A stretch of DNA of 64,000 bases from Pseudevernia furfuracea (taxonomy: Eukaryota; Ascomycota; Lecanoromycetes; Lecanorales; Parmeliaceae), in the NCBI GenBank assembly GCA_022315425.1, contig JAIUPT010000038.1, positions 992,001 to 1,056,000 of the forward strand, given 5' to 3'. The notes below the pieces were generated by a model. That model saw only the letters and a list, made by a program, of their open reading frames with translations, did not search any database and was not told where the DNA came from. The stretch's first letter is position 1. Each line of letters starts with the position of its first letter. Below are positions 12,229 to 20,165 of the stretch, piece after piece. The position numbers were made by a program, and so were the translations under genes.

Positions 12229-13572
12229 TCAACAACACGCTTCGGGCCTCCGGCTATGGCGTCGTCGACAGCCATAGGCTATAGGTCGGGGCGAGGCGAA
12301 GAAGGTAGTTGTCATATGGCGTTGTTGTTGAACATCAAGTCGCTGAGCACTCGTTTTTGCCATGGTGAAAAATGGAGTCTTGGCGCTTTTCTGGAATGAC
12401 CTGAATCGCTCAAAGACACCATGTCCGAGGTTCGGCCGGATCGCATGTCGATTTGGGCGCGCTAGGCCAAATCCGGCTTGGACGGGATTCTCTTTCCTCT
12501 CTTTTCCATGAAACTTCTCATACAAATCGTTGACTGTGAGTGTGGGAAGAACGGTCCTGGAACAAGTAATCGGAGGATGGCGAATCCTTGAGGATACGGC
12601 TGACTTGAGAGGTGCATAGCGCATGTAGAGGTCAGTCACTGTAAGGTAGTTTCTTGGTGCAGTCTCGTATGTGGGCGGTGGAGGTGAGACTGCCCGGTAC
12701 TCAGGTAAGGCTGAGGGTGGGTGAAATGCTGAAGAAGTAGCGCTCTCAGCAGGGGTGAGTGCTGACAGGCTGGATTTGGGAGGCGCTATGCTCTTGGTGG
12801 GAGACGATTGTTGACATTCTCGACTGCGGAGGTGTTCATGCAGCTGATTCTTTGACTCGAAGGTTCTCTCGCAGTGCTTGCAAGAGGCCTTGTTGCAGGT
12901 GACCATTTGGCTATGAGCTAATAGTCGGCTGATGGAGGAGAATGCAGCTGAGCAGACAGTGCATTTATGATATTCTTGAGGCATTTGGGGAGCTGGTTTT
13001 GAAGTCTCTTGTGCAACCACAGCCGCCGGAGGTTTTGTGAATTTGGCTGTCAAAACCTCCATGTATTTGGCGAGGGTTATATCTTCCAGCTGAATGCTCT
13101 GACTCCATGCAAATGCCTGACCACGAAGACATTTGGGAAGCAACTCTATGATGTCAACCTGACGGTACTGGTCCGCACACTGTAGAATATGCTCGGTGAA
13201 TTTGTTAATGTCATGATATAGGCGCAGTTCCGGAAAGTCATACTGCAGCGAAGGATCAAAGAAGGCTAGGTCTTGTGGCGTGGGAGTAGGTTTTTTAGCT
13301 TCTTTGAATTCTTGCCCTATTGCTATGACAGATGCACATTTGGGTGACCATTGTAGATGCGATATCAGTGCGTTATCGTCTTGTGCCCAGTTGTCAAGAT
13401 TGATTTTACAACTATTGCATTGTACATTGTCAGGAAATCCTTTCGTAGGGGCATGGACGAATGCAGCCGCGGCAAAGTCTTCTGATTGCGGAGTTGAAAA
13501 GATATGTGGCCAAGAAGAGAATATAGCGAGTCGTTTTTCGAATATAGGCATTTCGACTTCGTAGAACTTCAT
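12229..13572 (-). CDS. BIR-domain and zinc-finger protein of element B
   Basis: This 447-aa ORF is intact. Residues about 9-80 match a baculoviral-IAP-repeat (BIR) domain: an R14..F18..WP22 start, then C52-x2-C55-x16-H72-x6-C79, exactly the BIR zinc spacing, with W62 and D65/D66 in the usual region. Residues about 200-256 hold two fingers of the form C-x2-C-x12-H-x5-C. Two copies of a motif (YLTVTDLYMRY and TLTVNDLYEKF) follow, and the last roughly 80 codons read into the 3' cassette shared with elements A and C, so they may be incidental. It has no Gag capsid, protease or RT similarity that I can see. In known proteins BIR domains bind IAP-binding motifs or act in chromosome segregation (Bir1/survivin). 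The role here is unknown; RNA, protein or target-site binding are possibilities only. The start is the first ATG of the open frame. Confidence 0.8.
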   Translation of the reverse strand: MKFYEVEMPIFEKRLAIFSSWPHIFSTPQSEDFAAAAFVHAPTKGFPDNVQCNSCKINLDNWAQDDNALISHLQWSPKCASVIAIGQEFKEAKKPTPTPQDLAFFDPSLQYDFPELRLYHDINKFTEHILQCADQYRQVDIIELLPKCLRGQAFAWSQSIQLEDITLAKYMEVLTAKFTKPPAAVVAQETSKPAPQMPQEYHKCTVCSAAFSSISRLLAHSQMVTCNKASCKHCERTFESKNQLHEHLRSRECQQSSPTKSIAPPKSSLSALTPAESATSSAFHPPSALPEYRAVSPPPPTYETAPRNYLTVTDLYMRYAPLKSAVSSRIRHPPITCSRTVLPTLTVNDLYEKFHGKERKENPVQAGFGLARPNRHAIRPNLGHGVFERFRSFQKSAKTPFFTMAKTSAQRLDVQQQRHMTTTFFASPRPIAYGCRRRHSRRPEACC

Positions 13573-14018
13573 GATTAATCGATTACTCAGTTAAGAGATC
13601 GACTGATGAGAGGGAGGGATGTGAGAGGGAGGGAGTTTCGTAGAAATTGGAGCGGAGCACTTTCTTTCTCCTGGCGTGCTCAACCAAGGCAGGGGTGAGG
13701 ATCTGATGTACGGAGGCGACGGGCGAGTTTGGTATGTGGCTCTCTGCTTCGTAGATGTTGAATCTTCTGAGGTTTGAAGTTGCGGGCGGAGAAGACTTCT
13801 TGTAGGGAAGGAAAAAAGAATGTAGCAAGCTGAGTTCTTGTCCGCTTGAGTTGCCACGAAGAATATAGGTGTTCTGGTGTGCTAGAAGGATGATTTTTGG
13901 TTGAGGCACGAGATCCTCGTGGCTGAAGGCCTGGTCGACTGGGATTCAGTCCATGTGCCTTCCTGTGGCTACTGGTTGGAACACATATGAAGATGCGTCC
14001 CGGTAAGGGTTTGGAATG

Positions 14019-14152
14019 AGCTTGTTATAGTGTAAGGACCGTACTGTGGTGATAACCGTAGTGTAGTATGTAACGAAGATAACAAGCTGAGGAGCAACTA
14101 TGGACTGGGAGGGACGCCATATATGTATGGCGGAGTGAACCTGCCAAGACAC
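14019..14152 (-). promoter_or_regulatory. Element B promoter and self-primer/primer-binding pair
   Basis: On the element strand the 5' LTR has a TATA-like CATACATATATGG (plus coordinates about 14118-14130), then AGCTTGTTAT (14088-14079) about 30 bp on. Two bases past the LTR, ATAACAAGCT (14028-14019) is its exact reverse complement. The layout matches elements A and C but with a different sequence. The transcript start is inferred from the Tf1 model. Confidence 0.75.
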
Positions 14153-14214
14153 GCTAAGCCTAAAGGGGAAGTGTCAAAGCAGGTGTGTCAAGGATGCGAG
14201 GTACGCTCGTAACA
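14031..14214 (-). repeat. 5' LTR of element B
   Basis: This is a 184-bp LTR with the same termini as 11570-11753. Its inner edge lies 2 bp from the primer-binding site at 14019-14028, which fixes it as the 5' LTR of a minus-strand element. Confidence 0.93.
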
Positions 14215-14366
14215 GTATGTAGGTTCTCGAATGTAAGGTAGAGCTGGCCGCGGCGATATGTAGGGGAGTTTGACCGCGAACCAGGCCTAGAAGAAGAAGA
14301 ATTTCGACGTCGATGAGGCGGAATGTATTTGATAGAGGGAAATGGCTGGGTGGAGGAAGAAGCCAT
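14215..14366 (-). pseudogene. Gag-like gene of A1, 5' part
   Basis: The start codon at 14366 opens MASSSTQPFPSIKYIPPHRR, matching the A2 copy at 16733. It continues through a Ser/Arg-rich stretch to YLTFENLH, where element B interrupts the frame. The rest of the gene resumes at 11569. The preceding leader up to 14817 is non-coding. Confidence 0.78.
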
Positions 14367-14817
14367 TGTTTGAGAAGTTTTTTGGTGTTGAGTGTAGGAA
14401 TTTCGGTGTTGGGATTGGTGCGGGATGCCGAATTTCTTTGTTTCCCATGCAACTTTTTTATTTGTTAACCGTTTGACATCTAGCAAAGAATGTGAATGCT
14501 TTGAAGTGTGTTCTTTGTGAAGGTGTTATTCTGAGGGGGTGATTTGTTTGCAAATTCAGGTGTGAAGCCCAGGCGGGGCAGAATTTGCGAGCAGAGAAGG
14601 CGGAGAAGCAGTGTTCGCTCAGAGAAGGTTTTCTTGCGGAGGTGGGTGTAATGGAGGTTCTTTCGAATGATGTAGGTGGTTTGTAATGTAATGAGGTGTC
14701 TGTATGATAGAAATACCCAGTGTATTCTTTATCAGGCTCGGTCACTTGCTTCGAGCAGGAAGAAATAAGCCCGTCAATTCTCTTCGCCGGGTGGCGTACG
14801 AAGGAGACTCTTTATAA

Positions 14818-14999
14818 TGTCAGGACCAGGCCTAGAAGGATCATAGGGGTATGAGTAGACGAGGATAAAGAGTCTACCGAACTATCTAGGAGGGAGGCTC
14901 TGTATATGTAGGAGGCAAGGCCTCCGCCAAGGCTAGGCTAGGCTCCAATGGGCCTAGCGCCTAGCCGGTGTCAAGGGGATGTAGGGTACGGCCGTAACA
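14818..14999 (-). repeat. 5' LTR of element A1
   Basis: The 182-bp LTR is followed on the right by the second copy of the TAGCT duplication. The inner flank on the element strand reads TTATAAAGAGTCT, the primer-binding site complementary to AGACTCTTTAT inside the LTR. Confidence 0.92.
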
Positions 15000-15004
15000 T
15001 AGCT

Positions 15005-15028
15005 GTTCTCTTGGTCTCGCTGCTAACA
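15005..15028 (-). repeat. 5' LTR of element G, part 2
   Basis: This short piece completes the element G LTR after the A1 insertion. It matches positions 69-92 with a few transitions and ends GCTAACA. Confidence 0.8.
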
Positions 15029-15959
15029 CACAAAGAGATCCTGAAGCTTGAAAAGAAGAAATAATCAAATGACGAACACTATAAACTCAACAGATACGTT
15101 ATAAGCTTATCAGAAAATAGTATTATCAAGCGATGAATTTAAACGATATATCTTTACCTCCTCGATTCGATAACTTTATTCATAGACTGAGCGATCCTTC
15201 TAAACAATTTAGATCTATCGCAGAACGACTTCACAGCTAAGCTATTTGTGACGCTAACAAGAAAGAGAAATTGAATTCATTAAGACACTCGTCAGAGCGA
15301 GTGCTGAACTACTGAAAGAAACACGATTCTGTACGTGAAATACCTACGAATTCTCTTGAACAAGTATCTACCTCACAAGCTACAGCTATAGCGAGACATC
15401 AATCTATAATTACACCCTTAAGCAGATCTCTTGCTCAGTCACCGCGACGATTAGAATCTACAAGAGAAGATTCTACGTCATCAAGAGACGAGAAATCACG
15501 TGAGAGAGTATAAGATGAACGTGAAGACTCTAAACCAGTCTGACAGTAAAGTACTAAATAGATAAGCATTTGATTCATTTCGCGCTAACATCAGAGTCTG
15601 ATTCGACTAATAATCGAATATAGTGTTTTTAAGTCATTTGAATCCATAGCAATCCTTCTTCCTTTCACCTTAGACATCTAACATCTAACGACTAATCACT
15701 CTTCATTAAGCTCTATCAAGCTACTTTCTCATCTTATTCTTCTTCATCGACTTCTTCTTTCGCCTTTCTCTTTCTATTCAGCATCATTCAAAATCACTGC
15801 AGATAGCATAGACTAACAAGAGATGATTCTAAAGCTTCGTCACGGGCGCATCACACCTCACCTCTGTATCACCCTCTTTCTAAATAAGACTCGCGTATAA
15901 GAACCTGTTAATAAGTCGTATAACGAAATGTTTCTGACACGATTTAGCCCTCTGATACG
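15029..15959. other. RIP-mutated unidentified repeat remnant
   Basis: This AT-rich segment lies outside element G. Its plus-strand translation from about 15132 has a helical, charged open stretch (SLPPRFDNFIHRLSDPSKQF) followed by Ser/Arg-rich sequence with many stops, somewhat like a Gag relict. No family could be assigned. It continues after element A2 at 18776, as the ATACG duplication shows. Confidence 0.5.
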
Positions 15960-16141
15960 TGTTACGGCCGTACCCTGTATCCCCTTGACACCGGCTAGGC
16001 GCTAGGCCCATTGAAGCCTAGTCTAGCCTTGGCGGAGGCCTTGCCTCCTACATATACAGAGCCTCCCTTCTAGATAGTTCGATAGACTCTTTATCCTCGT
16101 CTACTTATATCCCTATGATCCTTCTAGGCCTGGTCCTGACA
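15960..16141 (+). repeat. 5' LTR of element A2
   Basis: The 182-bp LTR runs from TGTTACGGCCG to GGTCCTGACA. It contains a TATA-like box at 16051-16057 and the inferred transcript start at 16084. Confidence 0.93.
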
Positions 16142-16154
16142 TTATAAAGAGTCT
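16051..16154 (+). promoter_or_regulatory. Element A promoter and 11-nt self-primer/primer-binding pair
   Basis: A TATA-like CATATAC lies at 16051-16057. AGACTCTTTAT (16084-16094) starts about 32 bp downstream. ATAAAGAGTCT (16144-16154), two bases past the LTR, is its exact 11-nt reverse complement. In Tf1 of fission yeast the first 11 nt of the RNA anneal to the primer-binding site, so both the length and the spacing fit. This is inference from sequence layout. Confidence 0.8.
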
Positions 16155-16732
16155 CCTTCGTACGCCACCCGGCGAAGAGAATTAACGGGCTTATTTCTTC
16201 CTGCTCGAAGCAAGTGACCGAGCCTGATAAAGAATACACTGAGTATTTCTATCATACAGACACCACATTACATTACAAACCACCTACATCATTCGAAAGA
16301 ACCTTCATTACACCTCCATTACGCCTTCACAGCACCTTCATAAGAAATCCTTCTCCGCTCCGCGTTATCGAATTTCCCCGCAACAAGTCTACAACAAGAC
16401 AATCAATCAACGTCGAACCTTGAGATTCTCGAAAGAATACACATTCAACTATTCGTATTCTTAACGGCACTCAATTTGGTCAACGGACGCCTTCACAGTA
16501 CCCTCCGCAAGAAAATCTTCTCTGTGTTGATACCCCTTCTCTGCCCGCAAATTCTGCCCCGCCTGGGCTTCACATCTGAATTTGCCAACAAACCACCCCC
16601 TCAAGATAACATCACCGCAAACAACATTTGTCAAAGCATTCACATTCTTTGCGAGGTGTCAAACGGTTAACAAACAAAAAAGTTGCGTGGGAAACAAAGA
16701 AAATCGGCATCCCGCAGCCCAAAAACTCTACA

Positions 16733-17773
16733 ATGACTTCTTCCTCCGCTCAGCTATTTCCCTCTATCAAATACATTCCGCCTCATCGACGTCGAAATTC
16801 TTCTTCTTCTTCTAGACCTGGTTCGCGGTCAAACTCCTCTACATATCGTCGCGGCCAGCCCTACCTTACATTCGAGGACCTACATATCAAATTCTCACCA
16901 CCAAATTCGCCTCCGCTTCGCATATCAAGAGTACAGCGATTCTTGTCTGCTGAGAATCTCTTTTAACGATATCATACTCAGCAGCAACCTCAGCATAAGT
17001 CGATATAAGATCATGATTCACCTTCTTCTCGATCATCGCTAAGACAGCGATCTTTCTCGCCTTTCAGACAAGCATCGAGACTCACTTTAAGACTATCGAA
17101 TCCATCTGTTTTCATCGACATCAATACTCACGTTCAATTTGATGACTGGAAAATGAGAATGCAAGACAAACTGGACCACAATGGTGATCACTATCCCCTC
17201 GAGTCATTCAAGATTGCGTACATTATTGCCCGCCTCGGGGGAGAGGCAAGTCAACACGTGTCTATTAGACGACGATATCGTTCTTATTCTATCGTCAACG
17301 AACTTCTAGATCACCTTGTCGATTTATACGAAGTATCTTTACTCATTATTGAAGACACAAATTGACGTGCTTTCGAGAAAATAACGCAGGGCAATCAACC
17401 TTTTTCAGACTTCTATAGGGCCTTCATGAAATTCGCTAGCCGTTATGCTTTCGAAGCTAACCTTATGAGACACCTCGCAAGAAAATCAGAGCTTCGTTCT
17501 ATTGATCAAGACGATGCCTTGAACACTTACATAATGAAGACAAAACTTCAGCTAAAGACGTACATAATGATGAGATAACTTCATTATCAACAATTTGCTG
17601 AGAGTCTGACTGAGAGGAAAGCAGCGAGATTCGCCGAGCAATACGCTAAAGCAAAAGCTGAGGCTTACGCAAAGAAGGGCAAATACGTCATTATTGCACG
17701 CTCAGACCCTGCTCTCGACTTTCATGAACTTTCACAATGGGACGAAGACGACGAACTTGTTATGATAAACTGA
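16733..17773 (+). pseudogene. Gag-like gene of A2
   Basis: The frame of 346 codons runs from ATG at 16733 to TGA at 17771. It encodes a Ser/Arg-rich N-terminus, two copies of a L-[ST]-x-x-[DN]-L motif (YLTFEDLHIKF and FLSAENLF), a capsid-like core and a Lys/Ala-rich coiled segment near the end. At least four in-frame stops are present (one at 16964, another at 17363). Compared with A1 these are CAG to TAA, TGG to TGA and CAA to TAA type changes, as RIP makes. No zinc knuckle, protease or RT follows. It is similar in size to a short retroelement Gag. Confidence 0.8.
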
Positions 17774-18593
17774 ACCTATAGTCAGAAGCACGGCAAATCG
17801 TCAATCGCTGGACTGAGTACTCAGGAAATATACGACCTGGAATGTCAGGGATATCTATGACAACAGTGTCAGGACCAGTCGCAAGCACCTATTTTGGAAA
17901 CCGCTGGCTGATAGGGCGGCTGAATTTGGCCTAGCGCGCTCAAATCAATATGCGATCCGGTCAAACCTCGGACATGGTGTTTTTGAGCGGTTTCAGACCA
18001 TTTTAGAAAAATTACTCAACAACAACGCCATATGACAGCTACCTTCTTCGCCTCCCCCCGAGCTATAGTCTATGGCTGTCGACGACGCCATAGCCGGAGG
18101 CCCGAAGCTTGTTGTTGATGACGTCGTCGCCCTCGCTGGATTTGGTCTCAAGGAGAAGACTGCGCCAGCGCCAAAAACCCATTTGATATTGAATTAAGGT
18201 TTAAGGTTCGAGCGGTTCGGAAGGCCTCAGCCAATCACAGGCCTTCATTTTTGGATTTCTTCTCTGCCCGAAATTCGAATATCAAATGGCTGCTGCAGGG
18301 CAAAACACCTTCTTGGCCACCATTTCTTCAATTCTTCGTCAATGGAGGCCATTCCAGAACCCCTGCCACCGCATGACGTCACGCTAGCGACATGGCATCG
18401 CCAAAGATGTCACCGTCGGAAATTCACCGCTAGAGTCACCGAGAAAGCGAGCGCTAGGGCCAAAAGTTCTTTGTTTTCTATGATTTTTCAGCAACCAAGC
18501 ATGCATGGCGTTTGTTTTTTCTTCTTCTTTTCTTTCGGGGGCACACACCTGTCTATCGCACTGGGGACCAGCGCTTCTTCGGGGGGGGGGTAG

Positions 18594-18775
18594 TGTTACG
18601 GCCGTACCCTGTATCCCCTTGACACCGGCTAGGCGCTAGGCCCATTGGAGCCTAGCCTAGCCTTGGCGGAGGCCTTGTCTTCTACATATACAGAGCCTCC
18701 CTCCTAGATAGTTCGGTAGACTCTTTATTCTCGTCTACTTATACCCCTATGATCCTTCTAGGCCTGGTCCTGACA
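18594..18775 (+). repeat. 3' LTR of element A2
   Basis: The 182-bp LTR is preceded by a polypurine tract (G-run then TAG, about 18580-18593) and followed by the target duplication copy ATACG. Confidence 0.93.
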
Positions 18776-19848
18776 ATACGCAATATGCAGAGAGTACAAT
18801 TATAGAGCTTCATTCCATCAAATTTTTTTCAAAAGCCCCCGATACAAAGATTCTATCAAATTTTCTCAAAGACTATTACGACATACTTCAACTTCCATCT
18901 TCGTTTAGTGAGAAATGCACTTATTAATGTTTAAATTTGAATTTGACAGTCGCCATAGTAAAACAGAAGAGAAGACGTTTTATCAAATTATTACGAAGTG
19001 CTATATACATAAATGATTGATATAAAAGCTTCTCTTAATCATCGCGTTTCACTACATTCACGATTCGTCCTATACTTGCTCTTCACATAGAAGACGGTTC
19101 GAGTCATTCTATTCTGCTCTAATAGATAGAGCTTCTTTGATGAAGTGAGGAGTAGAATATCCTATCGAGAAAGTCTTTCGAGTATACGGGATTTATACTC
19201 TATCGGGCTAGCGCCCGCAGAAGCTAACTACATTTGGGGGGCTGTACGCGGAACAAACTTGGGGCTGTACGCGTAATAAGGTGGGGCTGTACGCCTAATG
19301 GCCGCCAAAAGAAACCGTTCTGACACCGTAACTATTCAGAAATCGTATCTTGAGCAACCTTCCTTGATCCGATACTAGCTTCCGACAGGGTCCAGGGTCC
19401 AGGGCTACCAGGTAACCCAACAGCCCCACCAGCCCCCACACCGAACCTCCACTAAGTAGGGGGAAGTCACCCCCGCGAGAAAATCGTCTAAATCGCTCAT
19501 TTTTGCACTCAAATTTAGAAGAGCGTTGATTTTTCTCGATATATAGTACTTCCGAATACTTGGCTTGGCATTTTCTAATAATTTAACAGTAGATTACTGG
19601 TGTCGCAATTCTTCTAAGTAGATGGTTGGTATCTTGGTTCTTTTAAAATAACCGTATCTTCTATAGAAACGTAACTTGATTAGAACTGTTCTTTTACCGT
19701 ACTAAAAATAACACCGAATCAAATTTATAACGTACTAAAAAATAAACGGTAACATGGTACCGCTACCTAGAAACCGCCAAAAGGCGGTTCCACTAACCGA
19801 TACCGTTCCAGCACCGTTTTTTGAACTCATAGACCTCCGCTAAGGTAA
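18776..19848. other. AT-rich repeat remnant to gene-side border
   Basis: The left part continues the RIP-mutated remnant interrupted by A2. At 19235-19300 the phrase GGGGCTGTACGC occurs three times about 24 bp apart. From about 19300 to 19830 there are scattered copies of 'accgt' and 'ggtac' phrases, suggesting decayed repeats. No gene is seen. Confidence 0.5.
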
Positions 19849-19977
19849 TCTTCTGAGCCTAGCGTGCCTTGGCAGAGCCACTCGCTACTATTTGTGTGGC
19901 AGCTCTCAGACTTCTTATCCTTCCTATATACTCATATGTTACCGTCCACTATGTACACCTCCATGCTAGTCCTGACA
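19849..19977 (+). repeat. LTR remnant (family D), related to A/B/C LTRs
   Basis: The segment GAGCCTAGCGTGCCTTGGCA is homologous to the TTAGCGTGTCTTGGCAGG part of the B and C LTRs, and it ends CATGCTAGTCCTGACA like the A and C LTR ends. The following bases do not complement it, so this is a solo or truncated LTR. It marks the boundary between repeats and genes. The left edge is uncertain. Confidence 0.6.
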
Positions 19978-20165
19978 TGATCAATATATAATTATAAAAA
20001 GGAGAAGACAGTCAGATGAGTAATCTCAGCATTGGCTGATGTTCCAAGTGAGTAGATTACCCCACTATACTACTTTCACCACTAATTTAAATTTACCAAC
20101 AAAGAGCTCGAAATCTTTGCGCTCTCGAATCAAAGAAAGTGCGCCAATTTGGGGTATATATAAAA

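Larger units (their letters stand above)
11570..14214 (-). mobile_element. LTR retroelement B, non-autonomous, carrying a BIR/zinc-finger ORF
   Basis: B has 184-bp LTRs at 14031-14214 (5') and 11570-11753 (3'), which differ at one position that I can see, so it is young. The flanks are ATATG (11565-11569) and GTATG (14215-14219). The uninterrupted homologue in A2 (plus strand, 16878-16900) reads through with a single CATAT, so the duplication is ATATG with one later change. B lies in the gag of A1. It has one long ORF (13572-12229), a purine-rich tract before the 3' LTR, and the 3' cassette (11754-12470) shared with A and C. There is no pol. Transposition machinery must come from elsewhere. 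Confidence 0.92.
9637..14999 (-). mobile_element. LTR retroelement A1, gag-only, interrupted by element B
   Basis: A1 has 182-bp LTRs at 14818-14999 (5') and 9637-9818 (3'), flanked by a perfect 5-bp duplication TAGCT (9632-9636 and 15000-15004). The LTRs begin TGTTACGGCCG and end GGTCCTGACA on the element strand. About five differences separate them, all transitions. The only coding part is a gag-like gene (14366 to 10679) split by element B. There is no pol. A C-rich run on the plus strand at 9822-9834 is the polypurine tract beside the 3' LTR. The region 9819-10450 is the 3' cassette shared with B, C and A2. A1 without B is about 2.7 kb, close to A2. Confidence 0.92.
1..15028 (-). mobile_element. 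Degraded Ty3/Gypsy LTR retrotransposon G, host of nested insertions
   Basis: This is an old autonomous Gypsy element on the minus strand, broken by later insertions. Reading right to left it has a 5' LTR (15028-15005 plus 9636-9393), a gag relict with a zinc knuckle (about 8525-8025), a protease/RT lead-in and reverse transcriptase (about 7572-6843, continuing at 4602), an RNase H region, integrase (about 2915-2688), a chromodomain-like end (2270-2025) and a 3' LTR that runs off the left edge (1-92). The sequence is strongly AT-rich and full of stops, and many changes fit C-to-T or G-to-A, so RIP is the likely cause. The purine-rich minus-strand stretch next to position 93 fits a polypurine tract. 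No tRNA-type primer site was recognised. No open reading frame is intact. Confidence 0.88.
15960..18775 (+). mobile_element. LTR retroelement A2, gag-only
   Basis: A2 is a full-length copy, 2816 bp, with 182-bp LTRs (15960-16141 and 18594-18775) and a perfect 5-bp duplication ATACG (15955-15959 and 18776-18780). I count about eight LTR differences, all transitions. It holds one gag-like gene with several stops and the 3' cassette (about 17930-18593), ending in a G-run next to the 3' LTR. It is the uninterrupted relative of A1 and shows the site where B inserted there. The many C-to-T and G-to-A changes relative to A1 suggest mild RIP. Confidence 0.93.

Noticed and set aside
15029..15959. Possible Gag of another retroelement
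   Set aside because: The helical stretch is suggestive, but stops and AT bias prevent any family assignment.
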